Part shown: positions 35,101 to 47,924 of the stretch, piece by piece | How the letters are laid out: every line of letters starts with the position of its first letter | Position numbering within the stretch: position 1 is the first letter of the stretch | Origin: Arabidopsis thaliana | Taxonomy: Eukaryota > Streptophyta > Magnoliopsida > Brassicales > Brassicaceae | DNA length: 64,000 bases | Assembly: GCF_000001735.4 (NCBI RefSeq) | Contig: NC_003071.7 | Coordinates: 3,775,151-3,839,150 of the forward strand | Direction: 5' to 3' | Notes under the pieces: model-generated | Databases searched by the model: none | Told to the model about the DNA's origin: nothing | Seen by the model: the letters and a program-made list of their open reading frames with translations, nothing else | Program-made: the position numbers and the translations under genes

Positions 35101-36930
35101 AAATCATAAGACAAAGATAATCAAAGAATCAGTTTGACTATCATTTTAATAACTGTAAAGTGCTACAATTAAGACTTAGAAAAATATAAAATATTACCTT
35201 CTAGTATACTAACTCAAACAATATTGACCGCTTCTTCCACCGCCACAGATCAATGCTTTCATCACACTCTTCTAACAAGTCTGATCTTTTTCTTTTAGCT
35301 TCCTTATTTAAAGGTCTTCCAAAATCATTCCTGAAGTCCTTCAATATGTCATATATCTCACTATCAGACTGAATCCTTCTTGCGGTGCCTTCCTCGACAG
35401 TGTTATCAAACCATGATTTCTGCGTCTATAAGGATGTCCTGGTCTCAGTCTCTTTCTATTACCCATATACAAATACTTCCGGCAATTCTTCAACCATCTG
35501 CAAGATGTATCCTTTCCACATGCATTACACGCTTGTTTTCCTTTCACTTTATAGCCAGACAAAGTGCCTAATGTTTGATAGTCACGGATTGTCCACAACA
35601 ACATAGCTCTAAGGGTTAACATCTCTTTCAAAAAAGCATCGAAGACCTCAATACCCTCAGCCCACAAATCTTTCAAATCATCAATCAATGGTGCAAGGTA
35701 CACATCAATATTGTTGCTCAGAGTTGTTGGACCAGGAATCAACAAAGTCAACATAATATTCTCAACCTTCATACAAAGAGATGGAGCTATATTGTAGTTC
35801 ACTAACAAGATTGGCCAGGTACTATACTTGGTGTTCTGAATAGAGAAAGGGTTCATCCCATCTGTAGACAGACCAAGCCGAAGATTTCTTGGTTCCATAG
35901 CAAAATCTGGCCATTTATCATTTACTTGAGCCCACATTATATAGTCAACAGGGTGTCGCATTGTACCATCTCCACTTGCATTGCTATAATGCCCCTGCAA
36001 TTCCTCTACAATCCTCTTTGATCAAAACATCCTCCTAAATTTGTCCTTGATTGGAAAACATCTCAATACCTTCGCTAGAATCCCCTTCTTTTCTTCACCA
36101 CTATTCTTATCTGTTTACCATCTTGAAGCACTACACCTAGGGCAACTTTCAATCTTATCAAAATATTTTCGATAGAGGATACAATCATTCTTGCATGCAT
36201 GAATGACATCATATTCTAACCCAAAAATCTTTAGGAATTTCTTCATTGCATCAGTAGACTAGCAAGGGCATTCTCTTTAGGAAGCATGTCAGGGATTAAC
36301 GTCAATAGCAGATCAAAGTAGCTTTCTGAGATTCCACTCTTCACCTTTATGTGGTATATGCCCATTATTGCAGAAACCTTGGTTTAATTAGAGCACGTCG
36401 AGTACAATAGAGTTTCAGCATCTCTCAGTTTCTGCCTAAACTCAGAGTCTTCTATAGTTTCACCATCCAAATTTTCTCCTCCAAAGTTGTTTGATGGCTG
36501 TGTATCATCACCATTACAATAAGCCGTCCTTAACAAATTATAAGCCTCAAATTCTAATGTTGGACCATTATCAGTAATATCACTTTCTTTCACCATGCAT
36601 ACTCCAGCAAGAATCTCTCATGTATTTCTTAATCATACCCTTGATCACAAGATGGTCCAATACTGTGTCTACTTCTTGATGGCAAACATTACGGTAATCA
36701 ATGTAGGGACAAAAAAGTTCAGATGGATTTCCCAATCTCCTTGATGCAACAATAACAAAATTTGTTGCTCCTTCCACATACTCTTGGCTTGCCCTATATG
36801 TTTCATCAGACAATAAAGAGTTCATATCACTTTATTTTGACTTAGTTTATGTTATTAAAATCAATGAATCAAACAAGACTCAGTATCAACAAGACTCATA
36901 CCTTGGAAGCCACACCCATCCCTTGTCCAT
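32169..36930 (-). pseudogene. CACTA-2 Tnp2-type transposase
   Basis: The start at 36930 reads MDKGWVWLPR, the usual Tnp2 opening, before an intron. Exon 2 has EYVEGATNFVIVASRRLGNP and a degraded LFCPYIDYRNV motif. The core is recognisable: HPVDYIMWAQVNDKWPDFAM, WPILLVNYNIAPSLCMKVEN, LTLLIPGPTTLSNNIDVYLA, KGKQACNACG. The DUF4218 part reads NIDMMHVEKNLSDALLSPLM, GGLKSHDHHVLIQNLLHVAL and LARETRLGGPKHFCWMYLFE. The DUF4216 part reads NSGVTYEAFGMCRSTTRDTR. There are at least six stops or frame changes, and an Athila-type solo LTR interrupts the DUF4218 end at 32987-34156. Confidence 0.8.
32987..34156 (-). mobile_element. Athila-type solo LTR (1170 bp)
   Basis: The plus strand begins TGATATAGG and ends ATATATCA. 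It is flanked by an exact 5-bp duplication, CTATG at 32982-32986 and 34157-34161. No internal retroelement sequence remains, so it is a solo LTR from recombination between two LTRs. It lies in the Tnp2 gene of CACTA-2 and is therefore younger than that element. It belongs to the same LTR subgroup as 40914-41827 and 48828-49976. Confidence 0.92.
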
Positions 36931-37780
36931 ATCACGACAATAGGACAACAACTCCACCACCAATTATAGATTTTGTAATGATAAATTCAAACAATAATAC
37001 ACTCAGCTAAATTTCATTCAAATCAACACATACTTGGAATAAACAAATTAGTATGAAAATAACAACTTACAGAGTAAAACAGTCGCCAACAACAAAACCT
37101 TGCAGCTTTGAAAACCGTCTGCAAAACAAAATCAATATCATCACTACCTTAAAATTAAAACCCAACACTTTAATGTAGTTGGTTCGATTAAATCCAAAAT
37201 CTCACATACCTGTCGGTTACTCCCTAAACTGAACTGCAAAACCATATCAAATCATATTGAGAAATTAGAAATCGATTATCGAAATCAAAACAATTAAACC
37301 TAATTCCCAAATCTGAAATCAAAACCCTAATATTACCTTATAACCCAAATTCGACCAGACAACTTCGATTTAGACCGATGAAGACGATGGCGATTAAAAA
37401 GATTTGGATCTACTAAACATTCACAGAGATCGATTGATAGAGAGATGTCGTGAGAACCAAAGTCGAATAGTCGGGAGAGAAAGGGGATTTTTTCTGGGTA
37501 ATTTTTTTATTTTTTATCTTTTAATCTGGGTAGTCAACAATTTAATTTTGCGGTCAAACAAAATTTATTTTCGTGGTTCACCATTTGATAGCATTTTCAT
37601 TATGCATATGCTATCGAATAACCAATAATTAAAGCGGGAGACAAATACTTGTTGCCGCTCAACATAGAATAGCGTTTGTTTTGAACAAACGCTATAGAAA
37701 AACTGGTCAAACCAAAACTATAGCATATACTTACAAGACGCTATCTTCAACTGCTCTTAATACCCGCTTTTCCTGTAGTG
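36931..37780. other. CACTA-2 5' region
   Basis: Leader and promoter region of the CACTA-2 genes, followed by the terminal ~180 bp with GCTAT/ATAGC motifs (ATAGCGTTTG, AAACGCTATAG, CTATAGCATA, GACGCTATC) up to the terminus at 37780. Confidence 0.6.
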
Positions 37781-37783
37781 ATG

Positions 37784-38674
37784 TCAACTATGAAAGACTC
37801 AAATCCAATAAAAGAAAAAGAACTAAATTTTTATTAATTGGAACAAAGGTTACAACTTAGTCTTATTCTTCTTCAAGGTCAAAGCCTTGGTTACATCTAG
37901 TTGCGAATAACAGATTCAACAAAGCCTTTTCCATGATACATTCCATCTAGTTAAAAAGACCATCACAAACAAAGCCATTTCCAAGATACATTCCCTTTTT
38001 CGTGATGACTAGCTTATCTGCATCAATCTTGACAGCGAAGCCATTTCCAAGTTCTTGCGCATGTTAGGCACATGAACCACGTTGGTTAGAATCAGCTCAC
38101 GTACAGAGGTGAGCTTTAAGATGACTTTCCCGTCACCTTCAATCTTTGATGTGGCGGAGGCATATGTGCCTAGTAGCATTGGTATCGAACCACCAAGTCA
38201 TGGGATGGCTTTCAGCGACGTTGGCTTCAGTGCCGACAGCACACATGTCTTCTTGAGTTAGGTTAGCTTCATTCTTATTTGAATCCTTCTTACTGCGACA
38301 TTCAAAAGACTTGTGGCCCTCCTTGCCAAACTTGTAACACGTTCCGGTGAACTTGCTTGTGTTCTCTCCGGACTTTTTTTTTAACTTTTGAGTATTCTGC
38401 GGACCAACCTTCCCTTTCCCCTTGTTCTGCCACTTTTCTTTTGGCGTGTTGTGCTCTGCCACATTTGCATTGGGGTCAACAATCTGCACACCAACTCGCA
38501 TTTATTTTCTATTCGTTGACTCGATGTGGAGTCTAACAATGAGGTCTTTGAGACTCATCCTCTTTCTCTTCAGCTTGAGGTAATTTTTGAAGTCGTTCAA
38601 GCCTGGAGGAAGTTTCTCTATCATACAAGCTACTTGGTATGTCTCGCATATCCTCATTCCTTCAGCGTGTATCT
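37784..38674 (-). mobile_element. Ty1/copia fossil, gag 3' part and protease-side sequence
   Basis: The minus strand encodes a copia Gag C-terminal region: KNYLKLKRKRMSLKDLIVRL, a zinc-knuckle region CYKFGKEGHKSFEC, and a protease-like WWFDTNATRHIC. Further left are diverged sequences typical of the region after the copia protease. The 5' part of the same gag lies at 48390-48823, beyond an Athila-type insertion. The element is broken and old, with no LTR recognised in the window. Confidence 0.75.
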
Positions 38675-39868
38675 TGATATGGTTCAAATTACCCTAAGAA
38701 CTACTCTCTCAAATAAGAGATCCATTGCGGTATTTAAGGATCGAATTCCACAAAGTTCTTTTCTTCAAACAATAAGTTCAATGTCAAGATTAAGCTAGAA
38801 GGGTATGATCGAAATAATAAGAAAACAAAGGAAGAAAACAGTAGATTGTTTCGTTGTAAACGATTAAATAAAAAGCTAGGAACAGGGTATTCTCATGAAA
38901 CTATTGGTTAGTAGATCTAATGAAAGCTAGGTTGTTATCGAACCATTCTTAAACTCAAACTCTAATTATGGAATAACTGGTGGTGTTCCGCAAAACTCCC
39001 TATAATTATAGCTAAGAATAACCGGAGAATTCGAGAGATTATTAACCTAAATATGCATTCTTAACGAGTTCGATTGTTCACCTTAGTAGATAGGCCAATT
39101 TTTATTACACACCTATAAACCAGGCTCATCAAATAATAGATCCAACTACAGATACCTATGGTGGACATATCTATTGTCTGGATTCAAGATCTAGTTAATT
39201 ACTCTAGATCTAGCATTAAGCATAATCAAAGATGAAGAATTCTACAGATAACCTAGCAAAGGGGAAAAATTACTAAACCATATGAATCCCTAGTGAGAAA
39301 CCCTATTCCTAACAAGCAGATTACTCAGACATATTGATTGAAGCGAACAACATAATTGTGTATGAAAGCATAAACACAACAATAAAAATGAGGGAAAGAA
39401 AGTATCTCTTCACTGTATTGAAAACTGAATGAATCTCTGAAAACAATGGGTGAATAGCTTATGTCTCTCAGTAACAGGGTTTTGCAAAAGCTTGATAATA
39501 GAAACTAGGGTTTAGAACAATGTATATAAACCCTATAAAACGTCAAGGGACTAATAATGCAAATAGGAAAGTCTTTTGGGCAAATTTCCTCTTCTATAAA
39601 CTTGTAAGCGTCATAGACTTTTGCAGGGCCGAAACTGGTGTCGATCGACACCAAGAGTGTGTCGATCGACACTCCTCTTGATTCCTGGGTCCAAAATCGT
39701 CCTTAGCTTCCTTTTCCTTACCTCTTGCTCGAAATGTCTCCTCATCTCCATTGTTGTCCCGTTGCATAGAATACCTGAAAAGACACTACAAAGACTCGAG
39801 AAATAACATAAAGACTCAAAATCCATTACCAAACACATAGATAAAATCGGTGAAAATAGGATATATCA
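38675..39868 (-). repeat. Athila-type element 1, full-length 3' LTR
   Basis: 1194 bp, starting TGATATGG and ending ATATATCA on the plus strand. It contains a GTGTCGATCGACAC palindrome pair at 39636-39680. It shares its whole length with the LTR at 57690-58782. Confidence 0.85.
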
Positions 39869-40442
39869 ACTCCCCAAGACTTAGCTTTTGCTTGCCCTCA
39901 AGCAAAACACAAAAGTCGAACCCGTGGAAGAGATTTTGAAAACAAAGGAACTCCCAACATTCTCTAGACTATTGCCATGATCATCCAAACTAAATCCACA
40001 TGCCTAGCAAGTCTAATCAAATCCTAACCAACATGTACTTCTCTACAAGCTTACACAATATTCTAGATTCCATACCTAAGTTCAACAACTATATCCACTA
40101 GGCTTTCATCGCTGGGTCTCATCAAACAATTTAACATTCAAGATCCTTCTAGACTCACTCATGTACTATACCATGATAAATCGACCATTCTTTATATAGT
40201 TTTTTCTTTGGTGTTCTTTCTCTCCCCCAGACTTATTCATTTTAGAGAGTAAACAAAGGGAAACTCGCATACTGGATCGACACCCTCGGCATTTTTCCAA
40301 GCTTTGTAATTGATCATTCCAAATAATGTATAATAATGGGGTCATAGGAAACATTCCTACCCCTATACACTATCCGAAAATCCTGTCAATCTCTCATTAT
40401 CTTTTTTTTTTATAAGGGAAGAGAAACACATTCTTTTTATCA
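39869..40442 (-). other. Athila-type element 1, 3' internal non-coding part
   Basis: It begins with the inverse of the purine tract and the GAGGGCAAGCAAAAGC segment, both also present in the other gypsy-type copies here. It is interrupted by CACTA-3 and resumes at 45426. The same sequence is found, uninterrupted, at 58783-59370. Confidence 0.75.
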
Positions 40443-40913
40443 CATTACAAGAAAACACGGTTTTTACGACTGCAATAGTAGTCGCAAAGTAGTCGTTAAA
40501 GGAGTAGTTACGACTATGTTACGACTAATTCCCGATGTCGGGAATCCATAGTCGCTAACCCAAATAGTCGTAACATTAGTCGCTAAATAACGACTACGAG
40601 ACGACTAATACTCGATGTCGTAAGATCTGTCGTAACATAGTCGTATAATATGACGACTGAGTTACGACTAAGTTAATATTGAATCACATGTATATCGACT
40701 CGTGTATGGACTACTTTGCGACAATTTAGCGACTAAATAGTGACTAATTAACGACAGTTAAGCGACTACCGTTTCAGCCAAAAAAAAAAAAAAAAGGGTG
40801 TTTGATTTTGTTTGTATCCAAATTCATTCCAAAACACATAAAAACAAGACAAAATCATGATTCAAAACAAACTAAAAACCTGAAAAGATTCAAAAATCAC
40901 CAAATTCAATATC

Positions 40914-41827
40914 CAACTATGATTTTAGAGTAACCGATGGCGTTCCGCGAAACTCCCTATGCTTATAGCTAAGAATAACCGGAGAAGCCGAGAGATCTTT
41001 AACTTAAACATGCATTATTATCAAATTTGATTAGTTCACCTAGTATCTAAACCAGAGCCCTTATATGAGCCTACCTGTTCTTTCTTAAATGCCTAGGCTC
41101 ATCTATGATAGATCAAATAGCAAATACCTATGGTGGGCATACCTATTATCTAATATCAAGTTCTAGTTAGCTACTCTAGAACTACCAATAAGAACAATTA
41201 AGATGAAGAATCATATAGATAACCTAGCAAGGGGCAATCTACTAAATCATCTAAATCTCTAATGAGAAACCCTAAACCTAACAAGTGGATTACTAAGACA
41301 TGATCAAAGAAACACAAATCATATTCTGAATAAGAAATAAATGATGAAAATAACAAGAGAAAAGAGTAAGAAAGATCCAAAAGGGAGTTTTCACAGGTTT
41401 TTGCTCTCCAAAGTACAAAAGAGATCCAGGGAATAGCCTCCCAAAGCTTACGGGTCTAAAACAATGACCTAAAAACTATATATATGTCTTAAAAACATGA
41501 TGGGCCTTAATTAAACATAGGAGAAAGTTCTGGGCCGAATTTGGAAATCTTCAAAACATCAATAAGTTGCGTCTCGAAATTGCAGTCAGGTATTAGTGTT
41601 GCTCGACACTAGGGGTGGTGTCGTTCGACACCCACGTGCATTTTCGTCTCCAGATTGCTTCTGCAGCTTAAGTTGTCTATTGATCTCCAGAATACTCCAT
41701 AATCTCCAAATGCATCCTAAACATATAAAGACCTAAAAAGAACTAGAAAAGACTCTAGAAATAACAATTAGACTCTAAAACCTATACCTAAATCGTAGCT
41801 AAAATCGGTAAAAATAGGGTTATATCA
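40914..41827 (-). mobile_element. Truncated Athila-type LTR inside CACTA-3
   Basis: It matches the solo LTR 32987-34156 from about its position 290 to its end (GGGTTATATCA at 41827). The first ~290 bp of the plus-strand LTR are absent. It contains TGTCGTTCGACACC. It is the innermost layer of the nest and a fragment. Confidence 0.8.
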
Positions 41828-41878
41828 GAATTTCATGAGAGTTATAAAGTAGGGAACTTAAAACTGAGATGGTGAAGA

Positions 41879-44287
41879 TTAGATAGGATCGGTTGTGGTT
41901 GCTTCAGATGAATGAGTAGCCATAAAGGTGAGAAAGTCTGGATCAGTTTGGCGTAAATACTTTTCCACCAAGGCCAAGTGATCCAGCTTGTCTTTCTGTT
42001 CAGCCACAGCTCGGACTTGCTCTGCCTCACGTCTAGCATGATGAGCAGCCTGCTCTTCGATCTTCTGTTGAGCTTCTTTCAGTTGCTCTTGCAATGACAC
42101 AAAGGAGGTAGAGTCTGCTGCATGTTTGCCCTTTCCAGTGACTAGATCCGGAAGATTATCTTTGAGGCTTCCAACTACATAATAGTTCCCTCTTGAATTT
42201 GTCTCTGTGGCCTATGAAAAAAATAGCCATACCATTAATAAAGAGTTTGAGAAAATGCAGACAATATGCAAGTGAAAATGTAAACTTTACCTCCAGAAAG
42301 ATGACTGTATGATCATCTATTCTGAACTCCCGAGGTCTTGATTCCCCGTCTGAAACATTTGAAGTCTCTGTCTCCATTTCAGACAACTTCTTGCAGCTTC
42401 TTCTCATAATTTTTAACAATCTGCTCTGCCTTTTTGTCGACATAAGTACCATCTGGTTTGGTATGAGTCTTGATGAAAATCTCACGAACACTCACCGTCC
42501 TTCCTAACTCTTTTTCCTGTGATGTTAAAAATGAACAAGGCTTAATACAACATCTGAAATTAAGACAGAGACACATTAAAAAAAAAACAGAGATAGAAGT
42601 TAATAACCAGTTCATGTTTGATATTTTGATATGACTTTGGCCCTCACAAATGGATGTGAGGACCGAGCCCATTACGGTCAGACAAGCGTGCTTTGGAATA
42701 TATATGACTTCTCGCTATTGCTTCTTCAGTATCCCAATACTCACACATCGCTTTCCAGATATAAGAATCGATGATCCATTTAGGGCACTCTCGACTAGTC
42801 CTTATCGTGCTAACCATGTCTTTCATCCTTCGTTTACAGATTTCTTCAAAATACCATTGAACTGTACCTGTTATCAAAGGATCCCAATGGTGTGTTTTAT
42901 ACAAATAAAAAAGAGAAGATGTTAATGAAAACAAAGCAGCTTAACTTAATACTCTGAAGGCAAGAGGAAGGAAAACTATACCACAAACTCGAGAAAATAT
43001 TTTTCTCGTCTATCCTGAGGAACACATGACCAGCTATAGAACAGACCATCAAATTTGTTTGTCCATACTTTAGTAGTCTTCCTAACCAGGCTTGAATTTG
43101 TGTCCCGAGTAAACCTGCAAGCAATACACAAGACACTTAATACAATCAAAACCAATACACATGAGACTCAAAACCACAATAACTAATCATCACAAACACA
43201 TAAGACTCAAAACCACAGACAACTAATCATAACAAACACTTAAGACACTTAAGACACATCTAATTCAAACATAAAAACACACGCTTAAGACACAGACACA
43301 TTCACTCATCAAAACAAGACACTTAATAAGTTGTGTTTGGCATCAGACTCTAATCAATACATCAAAACCAGCCATGTCATACAAACGATATGTCATATAC
43401 TCATTACTCAGTCCACATAATCAAAGACAAGAATCATGATGAATTATGCAACAAGATTGATCTAGACATCAAAACACAATACACATATAAGTCACACAAC
43501 ATAAAAACTAATTAATACACAAGACACATCTAATTCACACATCAAAACAAACACTTAAGACACATCTAATACAATCAATACAAAACAATCCAATCAATAC
43601 ACTTAAGACACATCTAATTCAGACTCTAATCAAAACACTCACACAACAACCAATACCTTCAGGTTCCAATCAATACACCAATCAACATTTAATTCAGACT
43701 CTAATCACAATCCAATCAATACACAAGACACATCTATACTAGACACTCGCACGACTACACTCAATACACTCACACAACAAACCAATACACATGAGACTCA
43801 AATCCGGACAACTAACCAAGACACATCTAAGAACTTACCAAGTTGTTTTTGGCATCAGTGTGGGAGAAAGCACGGTGGTCCACGCCTCACGACCAGGCAC
43901 TTGAAGCACATCATTTAGAGCCCTCAAACTGTCCTCCCGGAGTTCCGGTAACACATCAGCCACAGGTTCGTGGAAGTTGTTGCCTTGGGAAGATGGATAA
44001 CTTGCATGAGAGTTCTGAAGTGGAGAACTTGAAGGATCCTGTTGTGGAATCGGTCGATTAGATGCCTCGTTCTGGACTTCTTCTGACAAAAGAGGTACAG
44101 GGACTTCACGATTAGAGGAGTTCTGGAAAAGGGCTTGCGGAGGTGGATAGTCAGAGACTCGGGGAGTGAATGACCTAGCTTGTTGGGGTTGAACCCGGAC
44201 TCGCTCTTGGGATGACTGAGGTGGAGGATTGTTGTCTGCCGGCGTAAAGTTGTATTGAGGAGGTAGAGGGTTTATTCTTTTCCCCAT
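41879..44287 (-). CDS. CACTA-3 transposase-like protein (Ptta/Transposase_24)
   Basis: Multi-exon minus-strand gene. Exon 1 (44287 to about 43838) starts MGKRINPLPPQYNFTPADNN and is rich in proline, glutamine and serine, ending REAWTTVLSPTLMPKTTW. A long intron with degenerate repeats follows. Later exons read KTTKVWTNKFDGLFYSWSCV, HHWDPLITGTVQWYFEEICK, CPKWIIDSYIWKAMCEYWDT, SKARLSDRNGLGPHIH and VREIFIKTHTKPDGTYVD, the conserved plant Ptta/En-Spm transposase block. The C-terminus is a coiled coil, LQEQLKEAQQKIEEQAAHHA, ending ATTTDPI at 41879. I noticed no in-frame stop within the likely exons, but exon joins were judged by eye. It could bind subterminal repeats, by analogy with TnpA. Confidence 0.65.
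43140..43830. repeat. Degenerate repeat array inside the CACTA-3 gene intron
   Basis: The motif RACACATCTAA recurs at least six times, with CTAATTCA, AATACAC and ACTTAAGACAC variants between. The composition is almost free of G, a strong strand bias. Confidence 0.6.
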
Positions 44288-44752
44288 TGGGTTCCATTTT
44301 TCTCTTCCTTCCTCGCTTAGCTAGAGGCATCAAATCGAACTTGTTTGCAAACCATAGAGGAGACGATTCAATGAAAGTGAGAGAGATCCGAGAGATTCGA
44401 AGAAGAAGATAGCAGAAGGAGAACAATTGATGAAGATTTAGAGGAAGGATTGAAGAAACGAAAGAGAGAGATGAAGATTCTTTAGGGTGAATCGAAGAAA
44501 CGAGAGAGAGAGAGAGGCGGAAGACAAATGAATTAGGGTTCTTCATTCTCGTTCTTCATCACTCGCTAATCAACACAAAAATTGGGCTTTGTTTGGGCCT
44601 CGTTAATTTTGGCCCGCGATAGTTTTCTCGGGTTTTAATTCAGCCCAATGTTTTGATTGTAGTCGCTAATTAGTCGTTAAGCAGTCGCAGCGTATATTAA
44701 TTTTTTTAATAATCATAGGTTTTCATAACTTTGGTCTATATCCAAAACAAAG

Positions 44753-45055
44753 TTATTTATGTGATTAACCCTTCATACCAAAAAAAATGTTCAATCACTA
44801 TATATGCATTAATATATATCCTTTTTTAATTAATTAATGAGAGTGATATATATACTTTGTACAATTTTTTAATTAAAGATAGTGCATTTTTAAACAAAAT
44901 CATAAGTTTTAATTATTTATGTGATTAACCCTTCATACCAAAATAATGTTCAATCACTATATATTCATTGATCTATATCCCTTTTAATTAATTAATTAGA
45001 GTGATATATATACTTTGGACAATTGTTTAAAGAATGCATTTTTAAAATAAAGCTT
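44753..45055. repeat. Tandem duplication of a ~160-bp unit in CACTA-3
   Basis: Copies at 44753-44905 and 44913-45055 share TTATTTATGTGATTAACCCT, TTCAATCACTATATAT, TTAATTAATTAA and GTGATATATATACTTTG. They are diverged by substitutions and small gaps. Confidence 0.8.
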
Positions 45056-45425
45056 TGAACTGAAATATGTTATAATTTTTACTTATATCTTGACAATTAC
45101 AAAACTAATAGTCTAATTTTAGCATATCTAATTTTACTTAGTATACACAAAATTATAATAATATAAAAATTCTTTGATTATTGTTACAATTTTAACGATT
45201 TATTAGCGACTCTTAATTCTCTGACTTACTTATAGTCGTAACGTAGTCGTTACCTGACGACTATTTGGACGACTATTTATAACAGTCGTCATTTAGCGAC
45301 TACTGAACGTCCCTTTTATTTTAGTCGTAGATCTGTCGTTGAATAGTCATTTAATAGTCGCTAAATGTTACGACTACTTATACAGTCTCCAGATGTAGTC
45401 GTAAAAACCGTGTTTTCTTGTAGTA

Positions 45426-47924
45426 ATATTAGGTCTGAACAAAGAGTCAAGATCTATGAATACTAACCATTTGAAGAGGTAAAAGGAAGAGCAATGACAT
45501 TAGCTCCAGCCTTAGTGGTTTTGTTGGAAACTAGGATATCCTCAAGTCTGTTGGTTTGCCATCTAGATTTTCCAATAGTTGGATAGGCTCGCACCGTAGC
45601 ACTCATTAATCAGGCAATAATCAAGAGGAAATATAGATCACGATTCTTAACTAAACTAAAGAAAACATTTTTTTTTTAGGGAAAGAAAATGACTCAATAA
45701 ATTCAAAAACGAAAAATAATAAGAATTAAAAATAAAAACATAATTAGTAAGAACCTCCTCCAGACTTAAACGACATTGTCCCCTGTTGCATTCAAATCCA
45801 GAGAAAACGGGAAAAATAAATCAAAAATAAAAGAAAGTAAACGAAAGGGAAAGAAAAATCAAACCAATGGGTTGTCTCCCACTAAGCGCTTGTTTTTAGT
45901 CAATAGCTTGACTTGGTGGAGTTCAGGATGTAGGTGGAGTGGTGGAGGATTGCTGCTGCCTGCTCGCCTTCCAAGACACCCAGTGGTGTGTCGATAGACA
46001 CTCATCTATTCACCTGCAAGAACAACAGGAGAAACAAGCTTTCGAAGAACTCTAGGCTTGTTATCTAGTGAAGCAGACTTCAAAGAAGCTAAAGAATTAA
46101 TCGAAGGTAAAGCAAGAGAAGAGATAGAAGAGAACTTTTCACATAGGTCCTCAAATGGTGTGGGCTGAAGAGATTGTGTAGAACCCTCTGTCTGTGAATC
46201 CCGAGGGTGTCGATTGACAGGAGTGGTGGTGTCGATCGACACCGTTGCTCTGCAACTCTCATTGGCGAGTTGAGCTGATGGGAGCGTCGTGTGAGGCTCT
46301 TTCAGGGGATTTCTGAGTAGTCAGAGGAGGTGTGTCTATGCTAGAGGCAATACTACTAATATGCTTATTAAGCTCTGAACCATCCATGCCAAACTCCATC
46401 TCCAAATCACAAACCTTTAGAGAGATTCTACCTCTCTACACATCAAACCTAGCACCAGCTGTAGCTAGGAATGCTCTTTCAAGAATAAGAGGATCCTTGG
46501 ATTCCTTCTCATAGTCCAGGACCACGAAATCAGCAGGGATTATGGAGTTACCAACTTTAACAGGAACATCTTCAAGAATTCCTTCAGGGATTCGTTTGGA
46601 ACGATCCGCGAAGAGGAGAGTGATTCGAGTCGGCCTGTAGTGAGTCATGCCTACTCTCTCAGCAACAGACTTAGGCATGAGGTTGATACTTGATCCCAGA
46701 TCACTCAAAGAGCGGCTGAACCTACTTGTGGAGATAAAGCAATCAAGAACAAAGCTACCTGGATCTGGAACCTTCTCAGTGGTCTGGTCTGGAGAGATAG
46801 TGTAGATGTACTCAACAATGTCCACTGGTTGTGCCTTCTCTTTCTTGACCTTAGGCAGCATGATGGCACTGATGTCCCGTGTCAGCAGCTTAGCTTCATC
46901 GGAGCTAATACCATTGTCAACAAGTCGCTTGGCATACCTGTTGAGTGGAGAAGAACATGTCTCAGATGCATCTTTAGGGAGAGAAGTGAGGATCTTCTCC
47001 ATATAGTATCTCCAATCAACTCCTCTTAAAAAGGTACCAAGAAGTTGTACCTCACTGAAACCATGATGTTGGTAATCCCGTTGATACTCCTTGAAACGAA
47101 CCCAAGCAGCCTTGAAAGCTTCAGCTGGACCTTGTGTGAAGGTAGACAGCTTGTTTCTTAACTCCTCAGACTTAGCATCATCGTAGAAATTGTTCAAGAA
47201 GGCTATCTTGATGCTTCTCCAAGTCTTGAGGGAACCTGCTTTAAGTTGTTTCAGCCAAGAAGCGCCTTCCCCGACAAGTGAATAAGGTAAGAGCTTGCAC
47301 AGTAGGTAGTCCTCTGAGACTCCATTAGCTTTGATGCTCAGAACAAGGTCCTCAAAACGCTCGATATGGTCCATTGGCTGCTAATGAGATAAGCCATGGA
47401 AAGGATGTTGGCCAACTAAAGCAAAGTAGCCAGGCTTCAGCTCATAGTCGCTCCTCTTGAAGGGTGGGGGTACGATCGCTGATCGATTAGCATAGAATAG
47501 ATCTGGCCTATTGAAATCCTGAGAGTACGACGTGGTTCCGCAGCTAGAGGAATAGCTGCAGGAATCTGGGATTGATGTCGATCGACACCTCTGTTGTGTC
47601 GTTCGACACCAATCTCGTCTTCATTCTACTCCTGAAGGTGTCAATTGACACCTCTGTTCTGTCGATCGACAGCAAGCCCTGCTCCGTCTCTGGTAGCTAA
47701 TTGCGCATTGAGGCGCGCCTGATCTTCATTGGCGTCCTCAGGTAGGATGAGTCCATGATCATCCAATCTCTGACCAGCCTCATTGTAGGCTTGCCCATTC
47801 TCATCTCTAAAACTCCTTCTGCATCAGCTGTGATGACTCTGTCAGCCATTGCTAATCTCTGAGTTTTTCGGTTGGTTCGTTCAAGTTTTCCCAAGTCTAA
47901 GACCGACAAGTTGATAAGCTCCTT
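45426..47924 (-). other. Athila-type element 1, remaining internal region with gag and protease
   Basis: From right to left it has a short leader-like stretch, then a gag region (DHIERFEDLVLSIKANGVSE, GASWLKQLKAGSLKTWRSIK, RFKEYQRDYQHHGFSEVQLL) and a protease region (SDLGSSINLMPKSVAERVGM and EDVPVKVGNSIIPADFVVLD). These end near 46380 and pass into non-coding sequence rich in GTGTCGATCGACAC palindromes. The order matches that of the second Athila-type copy. It has several breaks and lacks the rest of pol. Confidence 0.8.

Larger units (their letters stand above)
23454..37780 (-). mobile_element. CACTA-2: large, nested En/Spm-type transposon, 14.3 kb
   Basis: The left end reads CACTACAGGAAAAGCAGG and the right end is the inverse of CACTACAGGAAAAGCGGG. 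The target duplication is ATG at 23451-23453 and 37781-37783. Subterminal regions carry many GCTAT/ATAGC motifs, as in CACTA-1. Inside, from right to left, are a Tnp2 gene and a second gene like those of CACTA-1. The extra length comes from later insertions: an Athila-type solo LTR (32987-34156) and a ~4-5-kb block at about 24.1-29.3 kb with a MULE relic. Both genes carry many stops and frame changes, so it is older than CACTA-1. Confidence 0.92.
40443..45425 (-). mobile_element. CACTA-3: small En/Spm-type transposon lacking Tnp2, 5.0 kb
   Basis: The ends are inverted copies of ACAAGAAAACACGGTTTTT, preceded by CATT on the left and TACT on the right, so the canonical CACTA bases have drifted. 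Comparison with the uninterrupted sequence near 59355 confirms an insertion, though a clean 3-bp duplication is not visible. Dense ACGACTA/TAGTCGT motifs fill 40460-40770 and 45190-45420 on both strands. It carries one minus-strand gene of the Ptta/Transposase_24 type and no Tnp2, so it would depend on a partner element. A truncated Athila-type LTR is lodged inside. Confidence 0.88.
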
